From: Verrucomicrobiota bacterium
Lineage (GTDB): Bacteria; Verrucomicrobiota; Verrucomicrobiia; Verrucomicrobiales; Verrucomicrobiaceae
Reading direction: 5' to 3'
DNA: 33,754 nt
Assembly: GCA_963204975.1 (NCBI GenBank)
Contig: CAUJJC010000242.1
Span: forward strand, 1-33,754
Shown here: one piece after another, positions 1-7,666 of the stretch
Layout of the letters: every line of letters begins with the position of its first letter
How positions within the stretch are numbered: the stretch's first letter is position 1
Made by a program: the position numbers and the translations under genes
The notes under the pieces: model-generated
Told to the model about the DNA's origin: nothing
The model's database searches: none
The model's input: the letters and a program-made list of their open reading frames with translations, nothing else

Positions 1-164
1 GCCTCACGCTCAAGCGCCTGCGCGATGCCGATGAGAAGCTCTATGGCCGCGACACCCTGGCCGAGTATGCCGCCTGGTCCGGGAAGGTCATGCACAGCGA
101 ACTGCATCTTGATGCCGAGGCGCAGGAAGCGATGGAACTGAAAGCAATGTTCAAATCGAAGTAA
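1..164 (+). CDS. C-terminal end of an unrecognised protein (5' partial)
   Basis: An open frame enters from the left edge (first full codon at position 3) and ends at TAA 162-164, giving about 53 residues. The peptide is charged and looks helical, with many Lys, Glu and Asp (ending KAMFKSK) and a middle part reading DTLAEYAAWSGK. Codon use resembles the clear genes further right, so this is probably the true end of a gene. I do not recognise a family from this fragment. No hairpin terminator is evident after the stop. Confidence 0.5.
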   Translation, partial: LTLKRLRDADEKLYGRDTLAEYAAWSGKVMHSELHLDAEAQEAMELKAMFKSK

Positions 165-591
165 CTGAGCTGCGCATGGAACTCTGCACCAAGTCCAGAC
201 AGTTCCGCGCCGCCACTGCACAGTGGCAGCGATTGTTGCAGGGCGAGTGGCCCGGCTTTGAACACGCCACGGTGCCGAAGGCTCAAGCGCCCGCGACGAT
301 CCCCGCCGACAGCCCCATTCGCCGCCTCTACCTCATCGCCTTGATCGATGCGACGAAGCATCCGCAGATTCACGGACATCCCACCATCTGCCAGACCGCC
401 GCCCAGATAGCTCCCGTGCTGACGAAGGAGATGATGGCGCTGCCCACGATCTCCCTGGCGATGATGAGCCTGATGCAGACCCTCGCCAAAGACGACAGCC
501 CCGACATGAGCGCTCCCCGCGCGGCCTTGCTGAAACGCCTGGAGGAAGTGGCGTCGAAGGAGTGGCTGGCGGTGCTTGGGGAAAGTAGCCA
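165..591. other. Gene-poor stretch with one repeat copy and a doubtful ORF
   Basis: No gene can be called firmly here. A plus-strand frame at 176-598 is open for 140 codons, and its last third (about 391-590) would encode a plausible helical peptide. However, its middle is simply repeat copy 1 (285-390), which recurs at 1115-1220. Differences between the two copies do not favour synonymous changes in any frame. The overlapping minus-strand frame at 41-592 also looks like a shadow. It may be a decayed gene or an intergenic repeat region. Confidence 0.4.
285..390 (+). repeat. 106-bp direct repeat, copy 1
   Basis: This 106-bp segment recurs in the same orientation at 1115-1220, with 100 of 106 positions identical by eye and no gaps. 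It begins AAGCGCCCGCGACGATCC and ends CATCCCACCATCTG. The two copies flank the toxin-antitoxin pair at 592-1050. Sequence outside the boundaries does not match closely. The CAGATTCACGGACATCC part resembles short dispersed intergenic repeats seen in Verrucomicrobia and Planctomycetes genomes (from memory). Confidence 0.8.
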
Positions 592-846
592 TCAGTGATC
601 CGCATGGCGGATATCAACGACCATCACGATGTTTACTGGAGTGTCGTGCCAGTAAGTGATGGCGTGATCGCCAATGATCTTGATCTGCCGGATGCGCTGG
701 GTGTCATCGCGATCTGTGAAGTCGCCGGGATGGTTGGGTTCGTCGCGCAGGTTGCAAATGAAACGCATGATGCGCTCGCGCTGATGCCGCTGACGTGGCA
801 TGGCCTCCACCAAGCCAGCGTGGACATAAACCTCGGTCCGGGCCAT
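592..846 (-). CDS. RelE/ParE-like toxin of a type II toxin-antitoxin pair
   Basis: This is a small basic protein of 84 residues. Its second half (residues about 50-82) has the beta-rich pattern of RelE/ParE toxins: RIRQIKIIGDHAITYW, followed by a hydrophobic strand (VNIVMVVDIRH) near the end. Members of this superfamily either cleave mRNA at the ribosome (RelE) or poison gyrase (ParE). The sequence alone does not say which applies here. The start ATG at 846-844 lies 6 nt after the stop of the antitoxin gene, the usual antitoxin-first order with translational coupling. No strong ribosome binding site is seen. It could be a decayed copy, but the frame is intact. Confidence 0.6.
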   Translation of the reverse strand: MARTEVYVHAGLVEAMPRQRHQRERIMRFICNLRDEPNHPGDFTDRDDTQRIRQIKIIGDHAITYWHDTPVNIVMVVDIRHADH

Positions 847-852
847 GACGAC

Positions 853-1050
853 TCAGCGCTTTTCCAATTCAAGCTCGAAGTCTTCCGGGGTCAGCCAGTG
901 ATCCTTGTTCCGGTCATTGAGCCTGGACCCGACGGCATGGCGATAGTCGGGATCATCGCGATGGCGCAGATGAAACAGAAATGCCGTGACTTCATTCTGC
1001 TCGGCGGCAGAGAGCACGGTGAGTTCACTTTTGATTTGTTCGACTGTCAT
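853..1050 (-). CDS. Small antitoxin-like protein upstream of the RelE/ParE-like toxin
   Basis: The protein has 65 residues from ATG 1050-1048. It is helical and acidic, beginning MTVEQIKSELTVLSAAEQNE and ending LTPEDFELELEKR. This arrangement (N-terminal helices, then FLFHLRHRDDPDY, then a short acidic tail ending in a W-L-T-x-E-x-F motif) is what I recall from small antitoxins paired with RelE/ParE toxins in Verrucomicrobia and cyanobacteria. Such antitoxins wrap the toxin with their C-terminal tail and often repress their own promoter. The frame stays open upstream to 1251 through the 106-bp repeat, but that extension is repeat sequence and is not included. The promoter must lie close to or within repeat copy 2. 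Confidence 0.6.
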   Translation of the reverse strand: MTVEQIKSELTVLSAAEQNEVTAFLFHLRHRDDPDYRHAVGSRLNDRNKDHWLTPEDFELELEKR

Positions 1051-1114
1051 GGTGCGACAATGCTTGCTCACGCGACCCTTGCAAGCGCCCTGTGGATCAA
1101 GCACGCTATGGTTA

Positions 1115-1220
1115 AAGCGCCCGCGACGATCCCCGCCGACAGCACCATCCGCCGCCGCTACCTCCTCGCCTTGATTGATGCGACGAAGCATTCGCAGATT
1201 CACGGACATCCCACCATCTG
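1115..1220 (+). repeat. 106-bp direct repeat, copy 2
   Basis: This is the second copy of the segment at 285-390, in the same orientation, with six single-base differences. It sits 64 bp upstream of the antitoxin start (minus strand), so it may contribute to or separate that promoter. The two copies bracket about 720 bp that include the whole toxin-antitoxin pair. Confidence 0.8.
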
Positions 1221-1237
1221 GTCGATGGCTTCTCTGC

Positions 1238-1304
1238 TCACACAAAGACACGAAGGCACCATGCGGCGGGATGATGCTCTTCGTGCCGTGGTGTCTTCGT
1301 GTGA
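1238..1304. repeat. Imperfect inverted repeat of the CACAAAGACAC type
   Basis: The left arm (about 1238-1258, CACACAAAGACACGAAGGCAC) and right arm (about 1284-1304, GCCGTGGTGTCTTCGTGTGAG) are complementary apart from about three mismatches. They enclose roughly 25 nt. CACAAAGACACGAAGG-type sequence is a common intergenic palindromic repeat in Verrucomicrobia and Planctomycetes (from memory). The element lies just right of the 106-bp repeat and about 80 bp before the solute-binding protein gene. No gene is called in 1051-1382. The rest of that interval is the 106-bp repeat and short spacers. Confidence 0.6.
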
Positions 1305-1382
1305 GGCAATCTCGCTGGCGAACGAACGCGCACCGATGATTCGAACTTGGCGCTCGGTGATTTCGGCGGCATAGCAGCGGGC

Positions 1383-2171
1383 ATGATTCGCTGTTTTCTG
1401 GCTCTCATCGCACTCGGGGTGGTCACGTCTTGCTCGCGCAGTGACGCGCTCATCATTGGCACGGACGCGACTTATCCGCCGTTTGAATACAAGAATGAGC
1501 AGGGGGAGTTCGCGGGTGTGAGCATCGACCTCGGGAGGGCGCTGGCGGAGCATCTTGGGCGGCCTGTGGAGTTTGAGAACATTGCCTTCGATGGCCTGCT
1601 CGCGGCGATTCCGACGGGCAGCGTTGACATTGCCATCTCGTCGATGACGGCGACGGACGAGCGGCGGCAGAAGTTCGACTTCAGCGATCCGTATGCGACG
1701 ACTTCCATCTGCCTGCTGGTGCCGAAGGGTTCAGCGCTGGCGTCGGCGGACGATCTGAAGCAGGGCAAGCGCCGGGTGGTGGTGAAGATCGCGACGACGG
1801 GGGAGCAATGGTGCCGGGCGAATCTGCCGAATGCGGAGATCGTGGCGCTCGATGCTGATCCGGCGTGTGTGATGGAGGTGTCCAAGGGCAGCGCGGATGC
1901 GTGGGTCTATGATCAGATCAGTGTGATGAATTACGCCAAGGCGAATCCGGACACGACGAAGGCGCTGCTGGCTCCGATTCGAATGGAGCACTGGGCCATT
2001 GCCTTGCGTCAGGGGCAGGATGAGTTGAAGGACAAGATCAATGCCTTCCTCAAGGAGTATCGAGGCCAGGGAGGCTTCGAAAAGTTGGCGGACAAGCATC
2101 TTGGGACGTATCGTGAGATGATGAAGCAGCAGGGGATCCCATTCATCTTTGATGTTCCTGCGGCTCCATGA
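1383..2171 (+). CDS. Family 3 solute-binding lipoprotein (amino acid-type periplasmic binding protein)
   Basis: The 262-residue protein starts MIRCFLALIALGVVTSCSRS, a lipoprotein signal with the probable acylated Cys at residue 17. The mature part matches bacterial extracellular solute-binding proteins of family 3 (SBP_bac_3). Visible family features are LIIGTDATYPPFEY near the N-terminus, GVSIDLGRALAE, the FDGLLAAIPTGSVDIAISSM region, and FDFSDPYATTS. These proteins capture polar amino acids or related small molecules and pass them to an ABC permease. No permease or ATPase gene of that class is adjacent, so this is an orphan. ATG 1383 is preferred over the in-frame ATG 1347 because it places the signal peptide at the N-terminus. 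It may be co-transcribed with the lipoprotein gene at 2198, 26 nt downstream. Confidence 0.85.
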   Translation: MIRCFLALIALGVVTSCSRSDALIIGTDATYPPFEYKNEQGEFAGVSIDLGRALAEHLGRPVEFENIAFDGLLAAIPTGSVDIAISSMTATDERRQKFDFSDPYATTSICLLVPKGSALASADDLKQGKRRVVVKIATTGEQWCRANLPNAEIVALDADPACVMEVSKGSADAWVYDQISVMNYAKANPDTTKALLAPIRMEHWAIALRQGQDELKDKINAFLKEYRGQGGFEKLADKHLGTYREMMKQQGIPFIFDVPAAP

Positions 2172-2197
2172 CTCGAAGTCCCTATCCAACCACACCC

Positions 2198-2581
2198 ATG
2201 AAAACACCATTGATTCTCGCATCCATCGCCGTCCTCGGACTGGCCTCGTGCGACCAGAAGAAAACTGACGAAGCCAAGGCCAAAGCGGCTGAAGCGGGTC
2301 AGAAGACCCAAGAAGCTGTAAAGTCTGCCACCGAAGCTGCGAAAGCCGCTGGTGATGCCGCTAAGGATGCGGCGACGAAAGCGACGGAACAGGTCAAGGA
2401 CGCTGCCGCCAAGGCCACGGACAAAATCAAAGACGCAGCGGAGGAGGCTCGTGCGAAAGCTGATGCTGCTGTGAAGCAGGCATCCGAGGCGATCGCTGTG
2501 CCGATCGTGATCCCTGATGACAAGGCATCCCCTGCGCCTCAACCACCTCCCGTGCCGAAGGCTGATCCTGCCAAGCCTTGA
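2198..2581 (+). CDS. Small Ala/Lys-rich lipoprotein with coiled-coil repeats
   Basis: The 127-residue product begins MKTPLILASIAVLGLASCDQ, a lipoprotein signal with lipobox LASC (Cys18). Residues about 20-105 are an Ala/Lys/Glu/Asp-rich stretch with short repeats such as AAKDAATKATEQVKDAAAK. This looks like a long amphipathic helix similar to LEA-type or apolipoprotein-like proteins. The end is Pro-rich. A structural or stress role at the envelope is possible, but no function can be assigned. An earlier in-frame ATG at 2168 overlaps the previous stop (ATGA). ATG 2198 is preferred because the signal peptide begins there. Confidence 0.7.
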   Translation: MKTPLILASIAVLGLASCDQKKTDEAKAKAAEAGQKTQEAVKSATEAAKAAGDAAKDAATKATEQVKDAAAKATDKIKDAAEEARAKADAAVKQASEAIAVPIVIPDDKASPAPQPPPVPKADPAKP

Positions 2582-2696
2582 TTTCATTGCGTTTCGCCAG
2601 CGTGCGATTCTTGCCGAAGATTGTGCCCGGCTTTCCTGATTGAAGGTGAGCCGCAAGTCTGGTTGCAGGCGCACGTTGGTGTGCCGCCTTTCGTTC

Positions 2697-3131
2697 ATGC
2701 TTTCCTCCAAGGTCATCCTGCTCATCGCCATCCCGGTTTTCTGCGCCCTTTCACTGGTGCTGAAGGAGAACTTCCCGTTCTCGCATTACCCGATGTATAG
2801 CGACCCTGATCCGATCAGTGCCTACTATCATCTGGAGGATGCAGAGGGGAAGGCTTTGCCCTTGACTCAACTGACGGGCGTGCGGGGTCCAAACCTCGGC
2901 AAGATTCTGCGCAAGCGGCTGAGCGATCAGGCGAAGAAGCTCGACGTGGGTGTGAAGTCGCTGCCTCGCGAGGCTGTCGATGGCGTGGCTCGTGATACGC
3001 TCGCCTACCTGCGCACGCAGGCGAAGCACAGCAAGCAGGTGCTGCCCGAGAAACTGCGAATCATGTTCACCACGATCCAGTTTGTGGATGGGAAGGTGGA
3101 GGAGAAGCGGGAGGTCTTCTTCGCCGAATGA
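2697..3131 (+). CDS. Small membrane-anchored protein with FPFSHYPMYS motif
   Basis: The 144-residue protein starts with a hydrophobic segment (residues about 4-22, KVILLIAIPVFCALSLVL). The motif NFPFSHYPMYSD follows at about 25-36. The rest is soluble and mixed alpha/beta, rich in Lys and Arg. The YPMY/YPMF-S motif just after an N-terminal membrane anchor recurs, from memory, in small proteins encoded beside HTTM-domain membrane proteins. That is the arrangement here: the stop overlaps the start of the next gene (ATGA, 3128-3131). A role as partner of that membrane protein is inferred from position. An upstream in-frame TTG at 2640 would add a basic leader, which is considered less likely. 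Confidence 0.65.
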   Translation: MLSSKVILLIAIPVFCALSLVLKENFPFSHYPMYSDPDPISAYYHLEDAEGKALPLTQLTGVRGPNLGKILRKRLSDQAKKLDVGVKSLPREAVDGVARDTLAYLRTQAKHSKQVLPEKLRIMFTTIQFVDGKVEEKREVFFAE

Positions 3132-4039
3132 AAAGACTGCTCCACCTCCTCTGGACGCATCTGTTTCCGTTGCCTGTCGTCAGCGGCCTTGAGGGAGCGC
3201 TGGCTCGTGTATTCACGGCGTGCATTGTCTATTACTTCCTGCCGATCTTTTCGCCGCCCACGGTGCAGCCGGTGCCGGTGGGCATGGCGCATTTCGTTGA
3301 TCTGACTTGGCTGGGGCAGGCGTCGAGCTTTGAGATCTATCGGCAGGTGCTGATCGCGCTGCTGGTGGTGTATGCCAGCGGCATCGCTTTGCCCGTGGTG
3401 CTGCCGGTGCTCGCCACGGCCTACATCGCGCTCTACACGCTGATCAATTCCCAGGGCTTCACCAATCACTCGCATCACATCCTGGCGGTGGTGCTTTTCT
3501 CCCAGGCGCTGGCGGCTTTGTTTTATCTGCGTCCGAAGACTGGGAACTGGCTGAAGCCATCGGCGGGGCTGAGGGCGTGGATGCTCGTGGCAGCGCAGGC
3601 TGGGATCGCCTCGGCCTACCTGATTTCGGTGTTCTCGAAGTTGTGGAACTCCGGCTTCACTTGGCTCTTCCGCAGTCACTACATCGCGCTCGATATGGTG
3701 AAGACGATGCGGCAGAACTATTACAGTGCTCTCGATCCGCGTTACGCCACGGAGCCGCCTAACGTGGTGTGGATGCTGGAGCATCCTTTCTGGACGGCGC
3801 TGCTGTTTGACCTCGGATTCTTCGTCGAGGCACTCATCGTGCTGTCGGTGGGCACGCGGAAGCTGGCGATGATCTTTGGAGTGGGCACCATCTGCATGCA
3901 TCGGAGCATCAATTACTTCATGGGTCTGGAGTTCTACCAGAACGAGTCGATGCTCGCCGTGTTCTTCGTCAATGTGCCCTTCGTGGTGGCGTTCCTGCTG
4001 GGTCAACGTCCTATGGACAGGCTGAAGCAGACTTCGTGA
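3128..4039 (+). CDS. HTTM-like polytopic membrane protein
   Basis: The 303-residue integral membrane protein has several hydrophobic segments (about 25-45, 73-107, 115-135, 150-170, 220-245, 265-292). The pattern resembles HTTM (vitamin K-dependent carboxylase-related) membrane domains. A His-containing loop, NHSHH (113-117), precedes one helix. Another helix carries AYLISVFSKLWNSG, like the Y-x-x-S-x-x-x-K-L signature of HTTM proteins. It is translationally coupled to the preceding small YPMY protein. Enzyme activity is not established for most HTTM proteins, and carboxylation or redox chemistry here would be speculation. No terminator is clear in the 97 bp before the next gene. Confidence 0.6.
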   Translation: MKRLLHLLWTHLFPLPVVSGLEGALARVFTACIVYYFLPIFSPPTVQPVPVGMAHFVDLTWLGQASSFEIYRQVLIALLVVYASGIALPVVLPVLATAYIALYTLINSQGFTNHSHHILAVVLFSQALAALFYLRPKTGNWLKPSAGLRAWMLVAAQAGIASAYLISVFSKLWNSGFTWLFRSHYIALDMVKTMRQNYYSALDPRYATEPPNVVWMLEHPFWTALLFDLGFFVEALIVLSVGTRKLAMIFGVGTICMHRSINYFMGLEFYQNESMLAVFFVNVPFVVAFLLGQRPMDRLKQTS

Positions 4040-4136
4040 AATTGTCCTTTGGCGAAAGATCGCCCTCAAGCCTCGCGTAGTCTGTGCCCGCCAAAAACCC
4101 CCTCGGCGGACTCTCAAACTTGGCTGACCCCATGCC

Positions 4137-5834
4137 ATGATGGAATTCCTGCGCCCACATCTCATTCGCTATTCAGTAACAATAGGAGTGGTGTGCCTGC
4201 TCGCGGGCTGCGGAGGCACCGTTCACAAGAAGTGGGCGGATCGTGAGGTGTTCTCTCTTCTGAAGGCCAAGTCCAGCCGTGTGCCGAATTCCGGCAATGA
4301 CTTGCTCAGCATCCTGCCGCCCAAGGCGGTGGATTTGGACAAGATGGTCCGCAATGTGAAGCTGGAGGAGTTCCTCGGTGATCGCGCGGTGATCGAGAAG
4401 GACGCCCGTGTGCTCGGTTTGCCTGATGCTCTGGGGCTCGGTGTGGGGCATAACCGCACTTACCTCGGCCAGAAGGAATCCGTGTATCTGACCGCGCTCG
4501 ATCTCACTCTGGCCCGGCATCAGTTTGCCCCCATTGCCAGCGGCGTGGGCTCCGGTGCTTACGTGGGGAACAATGTAGAAGGTGTGGTCAATCAGTTCAC
4601 CACGGAGAACACCATCACATCGAATGGCAGCATCGGGTTCGCGAAACTGACCAGCATCGGCACCCGCATCGCGGCGGATCTCTCGACGGATTTCGTGCGG
4701 TTCTTCACGGGCGGCATTCGCAATGTGGGGGATTCCAAGCTGGCGGTCACGCTGGCTCAGCCTCTGCTGCGTGGTGCTGGATCGCTGAGCGTGACGGAGC
4801 CTCTCACCCAGGCGGAGCGTAACGTGCTCTACGCCATCCGCGACTTCACCCAGTATCGGAAGACCTTCGCGATCGACATCGCATCGGCTTACTACCAAGC
4901 GCTTCAATCTCGTGATGCCGCCCGCAATGCGTATGTGGCCTATCGTTCGATCAAGGAGATGCTCGTGGCCCAGAAGGCGCTGGTGGATGCCACGCGTCCA
5001 GGCAAGACGCAGTCCGCTCTGGGGCTGCTCCAGCAGGCCGAACTCAACTACCATCGCCGCTGGATCAGTGCCGTGAAGCTCTACGAGGAGAACCTGGACG
5101 ATCTCAAGATCGAACTCGCCATCCCCGTGACGCAGCCCCTTTTGCTCGATCAGAATGAGATGGACAAGCTGGAGTTGATCGACCCGCCGGGCACGCTCGA
5201 TGAGGCGTTGGAGACCGCGGTTGTTACCCGCCTTGATCTGTGGAATGCGCGAGATGCTCGCGATGATGCGCTGCGACAGGTCAAGGTGGCCGAGCATGAT
5301 CTTCTCCCCGGCCTGGACATCACCGGTGCCTACAATGTGAAGGGCGACCCCAAGTCCGATGATCTCAATATCGATGGCAAGCGGCGGGACTTCTCCGTCG
5401 GGCTCAATCTGGATCTTCACCTCGATCAGAAACCAGGGCGCAATGTGCTTCGTGCAGCGCAGATCCAGCTTCAGAAAGCCGAACGCGATCTGGAACTGGC
5501 GCAGGAAACCGTGCGCAAGGATGTCCGCTCCTCATGGCGTAATCTTGACCTCGCACGCAAGCAGTATGACATCGCCCAAGAGGGTCTGCGGATCAGTGAG
5601 GTGCGGCTGGAGCGCGAGCGTGCGATGTTCGAAGTGGATCGCAGCAGCTCGCGTGACCTCATTGATGCCCAGCAAGCTCTGAATGATGCACGCGACCAAC
5701 GCATCGCGGCGCTCGTAAACCATACGATTGCCCGGCTCCAACTGTGGAAAAACATGGGCATTCTATTCATTCGAAAAGATGGCTCTTGGGCCGACGTATT
5801 GGCAAAGGAAACCCCGAAGGGAAAAGGATCATGA
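4137..5834 (+). CDS. TolC-family outer-membrane efflux lipoprotein
   Basis: The 565-residue protein has a lipoprotein signal (VVCLLAGCGG, Cys25) and the long helical pattern of outer-membrane efflux proteins. There are two related halves, each with a beta segment followed by long coiled-coil helices. Examples are QPLLRGAGSLSVTEPL near residue 205, and ALDDARD-like helices near 380 and 520. TolC-type proteins form a trimeric outer-membrane channel joined through a periplasmic adaptor to an inner-membrane pump. The stop overlaps the start of the adaptor gene by 4 nt (ATGA), indicating an operon with the adaptor and ATPase. An alternative start is the adjacent ATG at 4140. The family is clear, but the substrate is unknown. 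Confidence 0.88.
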   Translation: MMEFLRPHLIRYSVTIGVVCLLAGCGGTVHKKWADREVFSLLKAKSSRVPNSGNDLLSILPPKAVDLDKMVRNVKLEEFLGDRAVIEKDARVLGLPDALGLGVGHNRTYLGQKESVYLTALDLTLARHQFAPIASGVGSGAYVGNNVEGVVNQFTTENTITSNGSIGFAKLTSIGTRIAADLSTDFVRFFTGGIRNVGDSKLAVTLAQPLLRGAGSLSVTEPLTQAERNVLYAIRDFTQYRKTFAIDIASAYYQALQSRDAARNAYVAYRSIKEMLVAQKALVDATRPGKTQSALGLLQQAELNYHRRWISAVKLYEENLDDLKIELAIPVTQPLLLDQNEMDKLELIDPPGTLDEALETAVVTRLDLWNARDARDDALRQVKVAEHDLLPGLDITGAYNVKGDPKSDDLNIDGKRRDFSVGLNLDLHLDQKPGRNVLRAAQIQLQKAERDLELAQETVRKDVRSSWRNLDLARKQYDIAQEGLRISEVRLERERAMFEVDRSSSRDLIDAQQALNDARDQRIAALVNHTIARLQLWKNMGILFIRKDGSWADVLAKETPKGKGS

Positions 5835-7660
5835 CGACAAAGGGAAGCAAACGCTGGTGGTGGATAGGAGGTCTGGCGGCCATAGCCGCAGGCATCGCTT
5901 ACTGGTTGCTCAGTTCCTCGGCAGCGGCGGTCTCTGACGTGCCGACATTCGCGGTGCAACGCGGCAATTTGCAGATCAACGTTCTCCAGGGCGGTGAGAT
6001 TCGCGCGCTCAAGAACTTCGAAGTGAAGAGCGAGATCGAGTATCCGACGAAGATCATGAGCCTCATTCCTGAAGGCTACCTCATCACGGAAGAAGACGTG
6101 AAGGACGGCAAGGTGCTCGTCGAACTCGATCCGAGCGACATCAAGGACAAGATCACCACCCACGACATTGAGTTCCAGACCACGGTGGCCACCTACATTG
6201 ATGTGGATGAGAACCGCGAGATCGTGCGTAGTGAGAATCAGAGCCTCGTCCGCGATGCAAAGACAGCTGCGACCTTTGCTCTCATGGATTTTGAGAAATA
6301 CCTGGGCAAGAAAGTAGCAGCGTCCGTGCTCAAGAGTCGTGGCCTGCCCGATTCCATCGAAGCTCTCGATCAGTATGTGATGACGATGGAGAGCGCCAGC
6401 AAACCTGCGCGCGTGTCCCTCAACCGCGAACCGGGTTCCGCTGCCGCCAAGACAGAGAAACCAGAGGCTCCAGTTCCAGCACCCGCCGCCAAGAAACCCG
6501 CGCCACAGCCGCCGCATCGCACGGACTTCGTGAAGATTCTGGACGAGGACAAGACCGATGACGGTGAGGCTGAACAAAAGCTGGGCCAGCTCAAAGGCGA
6601 ATTGCTTCTCCACCAGGGCGAATTCTCCCTGGCCAAGCAGACCATCGAGGCATCTAACAAGCTCGCGGAGAAAGGCTTCATCACCAAGTCTGCTCTGGAG
6701 AATGACCAAGTCACTTACGCGAAGGTGGAGCTGTCAGTGAAGACGGCCGAGGTCGCGCTCGATCTCTTCCGTCGTTACGAATTCCCCAAGCAAGGAGAGC
6801 AATTCCTGGGAACCTATCAGGATTCACTGCACAAGCTGCAACGCACCATCCGCGAGAACCGCAGCCGCATGGCGCAGGCGGAGAGCAAGTTCGAGACTGC
6901 CAAGCGGCGCTATGAAATGGAGCTGGCCAAGAAGGAAGACCTTGAACGGCAATTGAAGGCCTGTGTGATCAAGGCGACCCAGCCCGGCCTCGTAGCTTAC
7001 GGTCCGATCAGTTCCGGCAGCGCCTATCGCTACAGTGAACCCATCGAAGAAGGCGCGGCAGTTCGCTTGCGCCAGACGATCCTCACGATTCCAAACATGG
7101 AAGCGATGGGCGTGCATGTGTCCGTTCATGAGTCGCAGGTGAAGAAGGTGCGCATCGGTCAGCGCGTCCGTGTGCGAGTGGATGCAGAGCCGGGCAAGGA
7201 ACTCTTCGGTCAGGTGGCGGAGGTGGCCGTGCTACCAGACTCCACCAGCAGCCGCTATACCCCGAATCTCAAAGTTTATCCATGCACCGTTCACATTGAT
7301 GGACTGAACGACTGGCTCAAGCCTGGCATGAATGCCAAGGTGGACATCATTGTCAGCGATCTCGCGGACGTGATCTATGTGCCAGTGCAGTCCATCGAGG
7401 TCGAGAACGATCACCACTTCTGCTACGTCAACACGGGCAACGAGTTGCAACGCCGGGAAGTGTCCACCGGTGCCTTCAATGATGAATTCATTGAGGTGCT
7501 CAAAGGTCTGGACCTGGGTGAGAATGTGGCGCTGACCTTGCCCAAGCGTAGTTCCCTCGATGCCGGGCCGCAGGACGATCCCGGCAGCCCATCTGGTGCT
7601 CCTGTGAAAGCTGGAGAGGACAAAAAGGTGGTGGCCAAGAAAGACGTCGCCGCACGCTAG
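5831..7660 (+). CDS. HlyD/MacA-like periplasmic adaptor subunit
   Basis: The 609-residue protein has an N-terminal membrane anchor (residues about 9-28, WWWIGGLAAIAAGIAYWLL). A beta-barrel/lipoyl-like region follows (TFAVQRGNLQINVLQGGEIR), then a Pro/Ala-rich linker around 200-225 and a long coiled-coil hairpin (about 240-385). The lipoyl half returns with IKATQPGLVAYGP, and the end has beta-barrel and membrane-proximal domains. Such adaptors bridge an inner-membrane ABC pump to a TolC-like channel. Start 5831 overlaps the upstream stop (ATGA) and has an AAGGGAAAAGGA purine run just before it. The in-frame ATG at 5744 would lie inside the previous gene. It is longer than a typical MacA (about 370-400), mainly through the extended N-terminal region and linker. 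Confidence 0.85.
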   Translation: MTTKGSKRWWWIGGLAAIAAGIAYWLLSSSAAAVSDVPTFAVQRGNLQINVLQGGEIRALKNFEVKSEIEYPTKIMSLIPEGYLITEEDVKDGKVLVELDPSDIKDKITTHDIEFQTTVATYIDVDENREIVRSENQSLVRDAKTAATFALMDFEKYLGKKVAASVLKSRGLPDSIEALDQYVMTMESASKPARVSLNREPGSAAAKTEKPEAPVPAPAAKKPAPQPPHRTDFVKILDEDKTDDGEAEQKLGQLKGELLLHQGEFSLAKQTIEASNKLAEKGFITKSALENDQVTYAKVELSVKTAEVALDLFRRYEFPKQGEQFLGTYQDSLHKLQRTIRENRSRMAQAESKFETAKRRYEMELAKKEDLERQLKACVIKATQPGLVAYGPISSGSAYRYSEPIEEGAAVRLRQTILTIPNMEAMGVHVSVHESQVKKVRIGQRVRVRVDAEPGKELFGQVAEVAVLPDSTSSRYTPNLKVYPCTVHIDGLNDWLKPGMNAKVDIIVSDLADVIYVPVQSIEVENDHHFCYVNTGNELQRREVSTGAFNDEFIEVLKGLDLGENVALTLPKRSSLDAGPQDDPGSPSGAPVKAGEDKKVVAKKDVAAR

Positions 7661-7666
7661 TTCGTC

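Noticed and set aside
41..592. Minus-strand ORF of 183 codons
   Set aside because: His/Arg/Gly-rich composition typical of a shadow frame; it crosses the end of the partial gene and repeat copy 1.
595..1374. Long plus-strand ORF over the toxin-antitoxin pair
   Set aside because: It is antisense to two small genes of recognisable family and runs through both repeat types. Its protein has no coherent domain.
3005..4165. Minus-strand ORF of 386 codons
   Set aside because: Antisense to the HTTM-like gene, extremely His/Arg/Gln-rich, no domain.
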